DNA from: Rhizoctonia solani
Lineage: Eukaryota > Basidiomycota > Agaricomycetes > Cantharellales > Ceratobasidiaceae
Direction of reading: 5' to 3'
Assembly (NCBI RefSeq): GCF_016906535.1
Contig: NC_057370.1
Span: 930,001 to 994,000, forward strand
Length of the DNA: 64,000 nucleotides
The notes under the pieces are model-generated. The model was not told where the DNA came from, made no database searches, and saw only the letters and a program-made list of their open reading frames with translations. Shown in pieces: positions 44,801 through 56,311 of the stretch. The position numbers and the translations under genes are program-made. The first letter of the stretch is position 1. Each line of letters starts with the position of its first letter.

Positions 44801-47732
44801 GGCTACTCTCAGGGCGGCCCTTGGAGGTGTGATCGCGTGCTGTTTTAAGCTTTGTGATGCGATCGTAGAGTTTGTTGATATCTTCGTCGGGGAGACTGTC
44901 AAGCCCGGGATCTAATCCGTGTAACCTTGCAAGGGCGGCTTCGCGTAAAGCAAAGTTCCAATCGTGATCCACGTCTGTATCTGAGGTGGGGGAACCCGGT
45001 CGAGTGCCAGGCGATGGCTGTGTGAGTGCTTCGAGGTCGGCAGCAGTCAGCGTTATGTGCATGCTACTCTTGGCACGTTGTTTCCGGACCTCTTCAGGAT
45101 TATTAAACCTGAAGACGTGACTATCACCTAACGGGGGGGGGGGGGACAAATGAGACTAATGGCGAGGTAAATGGCATTGGACTTACCAAGGATGATTCGG
45201 TAACCACTTTTAAGCTTATATGCCTAAGATCACGAGCTTAGCCCCCGAACTTGTCACCATTCCAATAGAATTACCTTGTCGGGTGTAATCTGTTTGCCGT
45301 TCAAGAGCTGTATGCAACCACAGGTTAATACCGATCCTAATTTGATCCGCGAAAGTTTACTCACCGTAATACTGTCCGGATGACCATGTAGGGTTACAAC
45401 CCCATCATTGTTCTCGAACCAACAATGCTCCTCTTTAATATTATCACCGGTTAAACGGATGGCAAGGTTCTTCTCGCTGTCCACACGCCCAACCTAGAGA
45501 CAGTTAGCTTTTCTTTCGAATCGCATACTATCGACCTACGATAGTTTTCCCTTCTTTGAGTTGGTACAGAAGGCATTCGCTCATCAGAGGGTCTATCAAA
45601 AGTCAAATGAGATAGATGATCAATAAAAGCTAGTGCAGGGACATTACCCTCGTTCTAAACCAACTGAATTAGTAAAACACAGACGGTGTAGAATCCAAAG
45701 CACCTACCAAATTAACCAGATGCGGCATTCTCTTGGGAGTGTGAACCCCGATATGGTTCTTCTCAACAGTAATTCCCAACTCTTCCAATGCCGCTTCACG
45801 CTCCTTTTGCACAGCTTGGGTCTTGACCAGCTTCTCCTCCCAAGTCTCGTTCAGACTTTGCATCAGTTTTTCGCTAGTTTCAAGCTGTTCTTGCAGTTCT
45901 GCTTTCGTAACCGTCTTGACAGTGCCGTCCTTGGCCATGTACTGAACTTTTTGTTCGGAAGCGGGGATCGTGGGGTCGTAAGTGGCTTCAGAAGCGGCTC
46001 CGCCACCGCCGGTAACACGAGCTATTGGATTCAAAGCTCCGTCAGCTGGCAAGTGCTTTACACGAGACACTACGAACCTCTGAGCATCTCCAACTCTTCA
46101 CGTAGTTCACGGACCATCTTGGCATTAGGATCCTCGTTCACCACGGCCTTGTTCTTGATCTTCTTGGCCTGCAAGAGATAATTGGATCTTCAACTCTGTC
46201 TGGAAGTAGCATAGGATTCAGCTACTCACCTGGTCAGCATATCGAAGCGTACTAAGGGTCTCATCGTAGTCGGCCGGAGAAATTGCAGCTATCATAGCGG
46301 TCTTGGAATTACCGCCCAAACTGTCCTTTAGAAGCCATGTCAAGACCTTTGGAAAAACCGTCAGTTTCTAGTCGTATACGCCCCGTACCAACATACCGAA
46401 TCACGATAAGGTACAAATTCTGCCCCTTTGCCTTTCTTGCCTGGCTCCGCACTACTCGCGAGTGCAAGGGAGGAGATAACTTTCCCAAGAGTAGTTAAAG
46501 ACTTATTGATATTTGCACCCTCCTTTAACCGTTGCCCTGTTGCTCCAGTCGAATTGGCTCTTTCGGAACCAGCAAGATCAACGAGACTGATTCGGGAGAC
46601 CTTCTCCGTATCCAGGTTTGTATCGACGTCATGTCGCTTCATCGTCAACAAGAGAGTGAATACGGCGTGCGAACGGGAAGATGTCTCGTTCATATTCGTA
46701 GCAGCTACAGTACGGGCCTTGTTACCCTCGTCCATTAGGGTCATCATCTCGTCATAGGATGCTGCTACCAATTTGGACAAGTCTTCAACGTACGGGCCCA
46801 AGCTTAGAGCCCGCGTCAAGATGTGATATTGACACAGGTAGATCTATACTAACCTCGGATGCTCACGAACTTTTAGATTGCCCTTGTTCTTGGGATTCAG
46901 CAGGTCTCGTACTTTTTCGTTGTAGATCTGGAAACACCATGTGGGTTAAGCATTCTGGGTCATAACCGAGTAGCTGACCTCGATGTACGAAACCTCCACC
47001 ACAAAGTTCACGTGCGGATCTCCAGCACGCTGCCTGTCGATTCGAGCGAAAAGCTCCGAGCATGTCAAAGGTATAATACCCTTGTCAGCACCATCTACAT
47101 TGGCCAAGTCAGACGATGTAATTCAGCCTAGAGTAATTGTACCTACACCCCATCATACTACACACCACAAATGTTAGCCAATGTGGCATTAAACGTTAGT
47201 CCAGACGCACCTATAAGACTTTCCGGAACCTATCTCGCCCTCCAACTGTCAGATGGTTACCACTGGCCAAGTCAAATAAGATCACTGACCCGTTTGCCCA
47301 TCTACAAGCCACAGGACAGTTAGCCTGATTAGATGTATATGATACGACTCACTCACAAGCAAGAATACACGCGTTAAATCCGGCAAAACTGTGATCGAGG
47401 AGTTCCTTGCCAAGGTCGTCAAAGAGAGTTTGCTGGCTACAGTATCCAGGCTCATCCCGTGGACCAGCAGACCAATAGGACTTGTCGAAGCTGAATGCCA
47501 TAGTCTTGCGCTCGGTAGCTCTCCCCTTCTGCTGCTGTGGCGTCTCATCTGGTGGATCCAGAAATGTCTGGTTCCCCACCATACGAATCAGGCCCTTTGC
47601 GCCTCGCGCGAGCTCTACCGAAAATCATTCAGCTAGTATAACTATACATACTATCAAGCACAAAATACCTCTAGAGTTCAAAGGCCTACATCGTACAACG
47701 ACTTTGATGTTTCCATCTCCGTGGTCCCCCAT
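41836..47732 (-). CDS. kinesin-3 (UNC-104/KIF1-type) motor protein
   Basis: Plus-end-directed microtubule motor that carries endosomes and vesicles in hyphae. The start is [21 protein letters not shown] at 47732. Motor motifs in order are the P-loop YGQTGSGKSYS, then [11 protein letters not shown] (switch I), VDLAGSERA (switch II) and [17 protein letters not shown] at the neck. An FHA domain follows ([42 protein letters not shown]), then coiled coil. The long exon 44323-42443 is the KIF1-type central region (KDSWRPRG-like [18 protein letters not shown]). A C-terminal PH domain ends [15 protein letters not shown] and [11 protein letters not shown]. The order motor-FHA-PH is diagnostic of kinesin-3. 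Three micro-exons of 12, 19 and 11 nt encode the P-loop. The whole gene is about 1,600 residues. Confidence 0.93.
45133..45145. repeat. 13-base poly-G tract in kinesin intron
   Basis: A run of 13 G. On the coding (minus) strand it is 13 C forming the pyrimidine tract directly before the acceptor GTTAG. Such tracts are length-unstable. Confidence 0.8.
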
Positions 47733-48118
47733 CGTGCTAGTCTGAGGTGCTGGGTGGGAGACAAGCTCTCGACGCTTGATTGGGTTCTGTGGGTGTTTAT
47801 TTTGGCTTGCTATTCGATGAAACTCTTTAATCAAATTCGATCCTTGTGATTGAAGCCAAGCTATCTGTGCTACTCATCTATCATTCGTACCGATATTTTG
47901 TATTCTGTATATTCGGGCCGACACATTCAATATTATAACATATATTAAATATGGTACATTTACATAGGTTTTGGTATGTTTCAAGCGGAAATCCCCTGTG
48001 CATAATATAGTTTCGACTGGTCTGAACAAAATCTGGGCTCCAGTTCAGTCCAATCTAAAAGAAACGCTCCGTATAATAGTCCATAACCAAAGGTGGACCA
48101 TACGACATCCAAACCACC
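47733..48118. other. intergenic between kinesin and RBR copy F
   Basis: 386 bp holding the kinesin promoter and the 3' end of RBR copy F. No other gene is seen. Confidence 0.4.
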
Positions 48119-49289
48119 TCAAGAATAATACTTGCACGACTTCTTGTGGTACTTGTTACCCCGGTTGCGAATTAGTTCATAAGGAGCGAGGCACACCCAG
48201 CAACTACGGGCTTGGACTCAATAAACCTGCATTCACAATTACTCGTAAACTACTCACAACTCGTGCCCACACCCTGCCGGTTTCCGACATGTCATATGAT
48301 CGCATCCGTGATTTTTTTGTATCTTCGTAGTCCAAATCCATTATCCGTTCACAGCCCACATACTTTAGCAAATTCTACACGCACCGGTCTTCCGCACCCA
48401 TCAGCAGGACAGTTTTTTGTGTGACCTTTTATCCACGACTCGCTCTTCTTGCTCTCCCGCATATGGGACGGCGAATTTGCCTTTTCTACGAGTTCTTGTG
48501 TGTATTGTGCACAAGTTCGACCCTCGTGCCAGATGCTATCGTGCGTGAAGCAAGATTTGGAGCCGCACTTTTGGCATGTCACTATTGGCATTTCAGCTGC
48601 GTCATAAGGGGAGGGAGGGGTGTTGACGTTAACGTTAGATCGCTTTTGAACCTGAGATAACCCGCCACGCTTCATTGAGCGAACTTACCTCCTCCTAAAT
48701 GGATCTGCCCAGACTCGCACCCCGGTGCCCGGCACCACACCAATCCTTTCTCTCTCTGAAGCATAAACCGAACTTTCATCTCACAAAATCTGCCCCCAAT
48801 TATATAATATATGATAAAATATAATCCGTGTGGGATAACTTGCCTGTCGAATTCCTGCTGATAGGTCCCACCCAAGTTTGCTTGTATCTCATCAATGTCC
48901 ATTTGACCAATACAGCCTACCGACGGGCATCGAAATTCGAGTGAACTTTGCATCATTTTGCATATATAAGTCCGTAGGCATGAAACGCAGACATCAATCC
49001 TGTGCGTGCATCCCGGAGTAGGCGTAATTGGTGGGAACCCTATGTCTGGTTCGTATTCCAGGCATATTGAACATTGCAATGTACTAGGCAGCTCAGGGAT
49101 ATCCAGGTCAACATAAGCACTGGCTCGTTTCAAAGGCAGAGGTGGTAACGTCCTAGACAACCTCGATGCATTACGAGGGATAGCCTGGTGGCTAGATGAC
49201 TGGGAACCCATCACGACTTGATCCTTCCAGCCGGACAAGAATTTTGGAGATGCTGGCCTACAAGCGCCTTGAACTGCTGCGAGCTGCAA
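48119..49289 (-). CDS. RBR E3 ubiquitin ligase, copy F (inverted, dispersed)
   Basis: Sixth paralog, on the opposite strand and 8.4 kb beyond the tandem array. It starts MQLAAVQGACRPASPKFLSG and has a much shorter N-terminus than copy A. RING1 is CSICLEYEPDIGFPPI to CPSVGCIGQMDIDEI. The IBR is KGLVWCRAPGCESGQIHLGG, then, after a 92-nt intron, AEMPIVTCQKCGSKSCFTHD, IWHEGRTC. RING2 is CPADGCGRP, IQKNHGCDHMTC, GCGHEFCWVCLAPY, keeping the catalytic cysteine. It ends KKSCKYYS before the stop (complement of 48119-48121). The same four conserved intron positions as in the array prove common descent. RING1 is the most divergent of the six. Confidence 0.82.
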
Positions 49290-50404
49290 GTTGAAGAACG
49301 AAATAAGTAGAGTGGACCTTTTCGTCCCTTAAGTACTACGCCCAAATTGGTACCGGCGCAATCACTGTACCCACGTGAAACAGCGCTAACATGCTACTAG
49401 TAGCTACTAGCAGATTATTTTCACACCCGTGCTTTATCGCTACAACATAGCAGTAGCACTGAGCTCCACAGTTTTCGGTGACTCCTATCGATAATCTACC
49501 AAATATGATTTGGAAGGTCTTCGACGTCGCTCACAAAATTGTGCTGTGGTGCCCCCGGTCTGGAGCAAGATAGTCAGTAGCCCTGATCGGGCACAGCACA
49601 GACGCCTGCACAACCAGAATGCAGTAGGCCCCTTGAGGGTCCTAAAACTATATCGTTGATCGATCCAGTATCTCCATACCACTATCGTCGTACCGCGTTC
49701 TTAAAAATATCTCAGTGCATATAACCTCATCTATGGATTCTCTTCACCACACTTAATGCCCCTTGCTACACCCAAAGGTCATATATACAATATCCCTCTC
49801 GTACCGAGAAATGTACGTCATTTTACTTAGGTAACTGGCACGAGGCGAATAGTCAGTTGGGCTGATGGACATCATTGCCTGAGGTCCGGAGCTTGGCGGA
49901 CGGAAGGCGCCTATAGCTATAATCCACCGTAAACAAAATTAATAATTTAGTCCCCGAGTTTTTAATCCACGCCTTCTAGTTGTTGGCAAAGACCATAGCC
50001 ATAACTGACTTGAGCCCCACCTACTAATCTAGTGCATCGAGGCGCAGTAACCTGTCAAAGAACAATATCGATACCCACATTTATTTGGTGGTCATGGCTC
50101 ATTATTCCGAGCCTATTTGAAAGTAAAACCGTCAAATGACTCGGGCATGAGGATACTGGCGTCAATCCATAACTTATTCCAGTTTCAAGCTCATTAGTAT
50201 AGATGTCGCCAACAATTTGAAGCACGTATTAACTTGGCACAGTGGATTATACAGCACGTTGCCAAGCGCTAGAAACTCAGTTCGGTACTTCATTATTATA
50301 ATTAGGCCAGGATATATGCGCACAAATAATTATACGATTGCAATCACTTGATAAATAATCTGGTACTGGAACCGCTCATACCCATGATTTCGTTTCTCTT
50401 ACTA
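49290..50404. other. intergenic, no gene recognised
   Basis: 1.1 kb of AT-rich sequence with scattered small frames (for example 49485-49682) that carry no motif. No mobile-element ends are seen. Confidence 0.45.
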
Positions 50405-52478
50405 TCAATCGACGTACACCGGGGCCTTTCCATCTTTCAAAATCACCCGAGGCTTATACACAAGTTCCCCTTCAACTCGGCTTTGTTCCTTTGCCAAAAC
50501 TGAAATATGGAATAACGGTGACTTTCCCATACATGATGCAGCGGTACGTGGTCGCCCAACGTTGACACTTAATGTATAATATAGGCGCGTCAGCTGTCCA
50601 TTAGGGTCTAAAAATAGGATAACTGACCGATGGCTCCCTCGCCACTAAATCGAGATATGGTAGGCGATGAATGAGATAACTCGCCGCCCAACCAGAGGCA
50701 GTAACATCGTACCTTTCCTTCGGTGTCCTGTGACCACTGCTTCATTGGGAGGAACTCCAGTATCCACCACAGCAGGCAGGTCAGCCATGTCGTCCACGCT
50801 GTCTTGAACACCAACGAATCATGAAGTTGAGACCTCGCATCCATAGCTTCGTCTCTATCCTCGAATTGCGCCAGCTGAGGAGCAAATATTTCTTCATAGG
50901 ACGGCGCTGTTGGTAGCTGGCTTAGAATGGGTGCGTTTGTGTTAATCATCTGCGAAACTCCTAGTCTCTCGGGAGAAATGTCAATTCGGAGCTGACGTAG
51001 ACGGGGCTCATTCCAAACGATTTTGGCATTTGCCATGACGCATTCACGAACCATCCAACGTAAAGTGATGTTCGATAGGCCATGAATGTGTGAGTCCAAA
51101 ACGTTACCGCCTCCAACATCTATACATCGTAAAGGTTGAACAAACACAGTTTCTGAAGCCCGACGTTGTAAACTCACCACTATGACACCCTGCAAACCAA
51201 ACTTCTTTTACGTCCGTTGGAGATCGCAGATTGGGGGAACTCGTGAACAGTTTCTTGGCTGTCTCACCAGGCACGCGCCCCTGGCGCTCGATTTCAGATG
51301 ACTGCTTGCACCCTCCAAAGGTAAGCCATTCGACGCAACGAGCAAGCCAGCTTTGGTCGTTGGGATGTTTCCGTCGCCTTAACAGGCCGCCGAAAAACCC
51401 AGAGTGATGCATAGGACGTATATGCCAAGGGTCGACTACAAACCATCCCCGGCGCTCATCCAAGGCCATAGCGTGTCGAAACGTTGCAATGATGTTGTTG
51501 CTCGCCGCGTATGGGAGCGTATGGGAGCGAACTATTCCAACGCTGGAGACCGAGTCCCTAGGAAAAATACGGTTGTTAATACAACGGGGAAGTATCGGCT
51601 CTCGCACACATACCAAACACCGACAAATTCTATTGGGACAACTCGCGAAAAAGTATCCCTAAAGCCATCACCTAGGGTATACCCGTCTTCGGTATCCGTT
51701 CGGTATATATCATACGCTATGGTAACCTGTTCGTGGTTGCCAGGTGGTAAAAGCCCAACTAAATCCCTGATTAACCTTTCAGTGTTTGGTTGTTTGAAAG
51801 CCACACACCCTTATTAATCATACCGGCCAGCGCACTATATGCACAATATGTAAGCTCTTTCGCTTTAAACTCCACCTTTTCTTACCGAGCAGTATAAGCT
51901 CCTCTGCTGAAGCCGAATATGCAGATCCGGTCGCCCACTTGGTATCGGTCCATCAGCCATCTGTAACCGCCAGTTATCTGAACACAGGGCCCCTATGTCA
52001 CTTGTCACCCCGAACAGGCCGAGCTTCACTTACATGAGCACCAATGTACCTATCATGAGGCACCAATGAGCCGATGTCGCAGACAGGGTCGATTGATACA
52101 ACTTACCAAGCCACTGCCTCATCGAGGATATTGGCTATCTTCATAGTCAGGGGAGTGAAGATCCCGGGGTTGGTGTAGGTCCCGATTCCAGGTTGGTAAT
52201 AGATCAACTGCTGGTCGGGTATATCATTCTGGAGTAGGGAGACGAATTTGATGACGTTCGTGTTCTATGGGGGTGGTGAGTTCAGCTGAGTCAAAGGGGC
52301 GAAAAGAATAGAATCAAGAACCCGCCTTTTCGCTGTAACGATTCGAAGTACCGTCGAAGCATAGTATAAGTGTTCGTCCTCCTTGAGTTGATTTCAGAGT
52401 TTGCTGAGAAGACACGTCCGTAGGTATATTCTGATGCATGACACCTTTCTCAAGTTTTGAAAGTTCGTGATCATCCAT
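50405..52478 (-). CDS. DUF2235 alpha/beta hydrolase (Tle1-like)
   Basis: Member of the DUF2235/T6SS-phospholipase-like alpha/beta hydrolase family, widespread in agaricomycetes and of unknown substrate. The start MDDHELSKLEKG lies at 52478. Signatures are LILCFDGTSNRYSEKNTNV, LIYYQPGIGTYTNPG, DEAVAWYIGAHITGGYRW and the nucleophile elbow ICIFGFSRGAYTAR (G-x-S-x-G). Later come VGLLPPGNHEQ, EFVGVWDSVSSVG and KEVWFAGCHSDVGGG, where the Asp-His site is expected. The first intron (52325-52265) has a GC donor. A 16-nt micro-exon lies at 52034-52049. After the intron following DTEGK, the frame WRGSHRSVILFLDPNG stays open to YKPRVILKDGKAPVYVD and the TGA at 50405, matching the usual family C-terminus. 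Confidence 0.85.
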
Positions 52479-52996
52479 AGCTCCAAGTTCAATGCGGGGT
52501 GCAGGGGCTGCGCATGGACTTTCTCGTTTTTATAAAAAGTGATTTACCCCTATAGAAGCTGTCTATTAGCTATAGTGACGCACGGGCTTCTTTTGCGGAG
52601 GAAGCGAGCGGGCTGTCTTACCTCTGAGGTTATTCAGGGGACGTGACACCCAAGCTGCCATAAATGGACAATTCAATTGTACTAATTTAGCCTCTCCGGG
52701 CATTGTCCATCGGGAACCACGTGCTCTTGGCATTGGTATGCATTGGTACATACTGCGCCCGCAATGAACGTCCCAAGCAAAGCGCGCTGAGTGTATGCGC
52801 CGGGATTTGTCGGGGCCGAGCCGGGGGATCCTATTTTGACCGCACGGACCACCCCGATTTGTTAATTGCTTTGTCAGGGTACATAATAGTCAGGAGCGAC
52901 CCTTCTTTCACTCCCCCCTTCGCTTTCGAAACCACGTTTACCAAATTGAATTGACCGGTTTGTTCGAGCTAATCATTCCTAATCTTATTCTTGGCT
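52479..52996. promoter_or_regulatory. divergent promoter region, DUF2235/HMG-box
   Basis: 518 bp between divergent start codons. A TATAAAAA-like sequence on the minus strand (complement of about 52531-52538, tttttataaa) lies about 55 bp before the DUF2235 ATG. No gene is seen in between. Confidence 0.35.
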
Positions 52997-54659
52997 ATGG
53001 CCCATCCACAAATGCACCGTACCAAGCCGCCTCCGGTGGAGATTGGCCACATCGCGAATCAGATCAATGCCATGCCTGTCGCCCCTGCCGCCGAGGCCCA
53101 GAAGCGCGAGGTCAGCTTACGCCTTTCTTTGTTTTGTTCGGATTGTTTCAAATTGGGATGCTGACTGGAAGCGTAGATTGTAGCCAAGCTTAATGACCTC
53201 GCCGCTCAGATGAAAACCTGGGCGGCTCAGGTGGAAGGTTTTGCGTTGCATTTGAATGCATTACCTGTTCAGCATCAAAAATACCCACAGTCTCCCCCGG
53301 AAATGCAGTATTCATCGCGGGGAGCTCCGGCCAATGGCCAGTCATACAACACGTATATTGCTCAACAATATGGCGGCTCTTCACAGTACCAGTTTCAGAC
53401 ACAACAGCATTATTCCCAGCCAGGTCGGCCAGAGTCGGCCGACTACGTGGGTGTTCAACTCTCCAAAACCTCACCGGTGCCACTCGGGCCGGGCAGCGCA
53501 ACTCCCACCCTGGACGAGTTGGAAAAATCTGGCAAACGACGTCGTAGGACTGATTCGGCTAGAAAGAAAAAAGACCCACTGGCGCCTAAGCGACCTCCAT
53601 CCGCATATATTTTGTATCAAAATGACGTGAGAAAACAGATGCAGGACAAGTACCCTGATTTGTCGTATTCAGACGTATTGGGTAAGATTTCCGAATCGTG
53701 GCAGGCGCTCGAGGAAAGCAAGAAGAAGGTACGCGAAGTGCTCGTAGTCATGATTTGAGATGGTGACGCGTGGCACGTAGGTGTACTTGGATATGGTCGA
53801 GCGTGACAAACTTCGGTACGAAGATGAGAAGTTGCGTTACAACGCGGGGCAGGATATTCCAGCAAGACCCGTACCTCGACGCCCTCTTTCATCACTCCGG
53901 GTCCCTTCGGAGCCCGATCCCGATGCTGACGCCGAAGTTGAGCCTGAGCCGGAAGGCGATGAAGAGGAGGAACCTGAAGAAGAACAAGAGGAACAAGGAC
54001 AACCAGACGCAAAGCGTTCGAAATTTGGAAACACGTACGAGGTTCAGCCTGCACAACCAATTGTGCAGAGCCCGGAGTCCCAACCCTTGAGAGCACCGAA
54101 CGAACCTGAGCACTCCCAACCTGAACATTCATCTCATGCTCCAATTTCATTATCATCTCAACAAGTTCATCAAGTTGCATTCCCTCAGTTAACGCCGCAG
54201 CTTTCGCACCTTCAACATGTAATTCCATCTGGCTATGCTAGCATTGCTTCTTCGATCCAACCACATCCTTCTCCTCAAGTGGGATACACCCCTTCCCCAA
54301 CCGCTCGCACAACGCCTACTCCTCAACCTCAAGGCGCACTTTCTTCATCCCAAGATGCTCGTACCACAACCCCCCAAATAGCACATGCCAATCTTCCGGT
54401 CACGCACAACTCTCCTAACATATCACAGGCTTCACCGTCTTCCCATCAGACGCATGCATCCCCGCAGGTTGCTCATGCATCCCCCAACAGTATTCCCCAT
54501 ATTACTCACCCATCTCCTCGATATGTACATGCGTCACTTCAACAGGCACCCGTCCAGCCTCAACCTCGGAATCCCAACGCTATTTCGATGATGCAGATTC
54601 CCCACTTGACGCAAGTCCCTTCGCCTGGGGTCAATTCTCCGGACGCGCCAGTCGCATAA
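52997..54659 (+). CDS. HMG-box chromatin protein
   Basis: DNA-bending chromatin protein with a single HMG box. The start is MAHPQMHRTKPPPVEIGHIA, and an intron (about 53111-53176) leads to IVAKLNDLAAQMKTWAAQVEG, a short helical segment. The HMG box begins after a basic stretch (SGKRRRRTDSARKKKD) with PLAPKRPPSAYILYQNDVR, then SYSDVLGKISESWQALEESKK. A second intron (about 53728-53780) lies inside the box before VYLDMVERDKLRYEDEK. Behind it is a strongly acidic run (53930-54005), as in HMGB/Nhp6-related and NHP10 proteins. The His/Ser/Pro-rich tail is full of HASP-like repeats. The PKRPPSAY start is typical of non-sequence-specific HMG boxes. Confidence 0.88.
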
Positions 54660-55211
54660 GTCTTCGAAACCATGAAGATATGAACGAAAGAGAGTAGGGA
54701 GTAGTGATGGTTGCAAAGCAGGTAATCGGAACCAAGCGAGCCGGTATATGTGGTACAGTATATCCTACTTTATTGCTGTTTATTTGAGAAATACGAGGGT
54801 GATGGAATTAGGACTGAACGGTTCAATAATGTTGTTGTATTGTACTGTAATACATTCTGTTGTCTGCAGTACTCGATCCGATCACGGTGTGATGGTCAGC
54901 AAGGGGAAGGAGACCAACAACCATAAAGATGAGTAAAGTAAGCGCCATGACCGTTTCCAGAAGACGATGGCTGTGGGCTGCGCGTGTGGCTGTGAAGGCG
55001 AATATGTCTCGCTCGGGACGCCTCGATGGATCGATTCTGGGCAGCCCCATTTTTAGATGTGGTGTAATTAGGGTATATAAGTAGTCAGCGGCTACGTTGC
55101 AGTCTCCAACACACCACCGTAAGCCAATACAGAAGTTGAGGAGGAAGCGTCTTTACTAACCAGAGCCATGCACACCTACGACGCTCCATAATATTGTAGC
55201 TATAGCTTCAA
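54660..55211. other. intergenic, no gene recognised
   Basis: 552 bp with small frames on both strands and no motif. It holds the 3' end of the HMG gene and the promoter of the WW-domain gene. Confidence 0.4.
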
Positions 55212-56311
55212 ATGAGTACTTCTGACCGCAACCCTGACTCGAGACCACTCCCGCCTGGGTTTATCACACAATTCGATCCCAAGTGAGTCCCAGAGATTAA
55301 GATCGGGTAGGCTTAAAAACTAATTATAACATATCCATGCAGCTATAAGACATGGTATGTTGTCCTCTTGGTCCTCAATCCTTGCCCTTATCTTTTCACG
55401 CAGGTTCTACGTAAACACCAATGCCAACCCCCCAGAAGTCAAATGGGTCCATCCAGCGGACGAAAGACCACCGCCCCAAAGCTCATATGCTCCTCCTTCA
55501 GGCCCACCACCAGGCCAAGGCGGGTCGACCCCTGGTTTCCCACAACCTGGAGGGGGGTCAACTTACCCCCAGAGTAATTCGCCGTATCCTCCCCAGAGCA
55601 GTTCACCGTATCCCCCTCAAAATAATTCACCATATCCCCCTCAGAATAACTCTCCGTACCCCGGTGGACCACAAGGTCCCTACCCACCTAGCAATGGTCC
55701 CTATGGAGGTAATCCGGGTCCAGAGAACCGCGGATGGGGTGGCAACCCATCCGGCCAATGGAATTCTGGAGGCGGAAACTGGAATCAAGGTGGTCCATCG
55801 TGGGACCAAGGAGGCTCCTCTGGACAAAGCAAAGGATCTGGGATCGGGGGACTTCTTGGGAAATTGACGGGCGGCGGCAAACACGGCAGTTCGGGCGGTG
55901 GTGGATATGGTGGTGGATACGGCGGCGGATATGGCGGCGGTCCAGGTGAGACAATCCACGAAATAAATAAGCAAGTTCTATGTATTTATGGTCCGATCAG
56001 GTTACGGAGGTGGTTATGGAGGCGCTGGAGGTTACGTGCAACAACCTCCTAAGAAACAAGGTAATTTTAAATTACTCAATGTCAAATCAATACTAAAAAC
56101 TCACTTGTGTAGGCGGTGGTATGGGGGCTGGCGGCATGCTGCTGGCTGGTGGTGCCGGTCTGCTTGGTGGCGCATTGATTGCCGATGCCATTAGCGACCA
56201 CGATCAAGAAGAATATGCAGAGGGATTCGCTGACGGTGAGCTGTGATATATAGCGCGCAGAACCCAACGTTGACATCAGGTGTAGGATACGATGCTGGGG
56301 ATGATTTCTAG
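55212..56311 (+). CDS. WW-like domain, Gly/Pro-rich protein
   Basis: Unnamed fungal protein. Exon 1 (55212-55282), a 12-nt micro-exon (55343-55354) and the exon from 55404 join to RPLPPGFITQFDPNYKTWFY, VNTNANPPEVKWVHP. This is a WW domain in which the first signature Trp is Phe and the second Trp (VKW) is kept, with the conserved Pro after it. A tandem repeat of SPYPPQ units follows (55566-55655), then Gly-rich sequence (GGGYGGGYGGG). The C-terminal segment GAGGMLLAGGAGLLGGAL looks like a glycine-zipper membrane helix. It precedes an acidic end (ADAISDHDQEEYAEGF, then DGYDAGDDF). Such WW-plus-glycine-zipper proteins are common in basidiomycetes, but I know of no assigned role. Confidence 0.78.
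55566..55655 (+). repeat. tandem SPYPPQ-encoding repeat
   Basis: About four imperfect copies of a 24-base unit coding for (N/S)SPYPPQ(S/N)(S/N), in frame within the WW-domain protein. The proline-rich text could itself be a WW or SH3 ligand. Confidence 0.7.
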
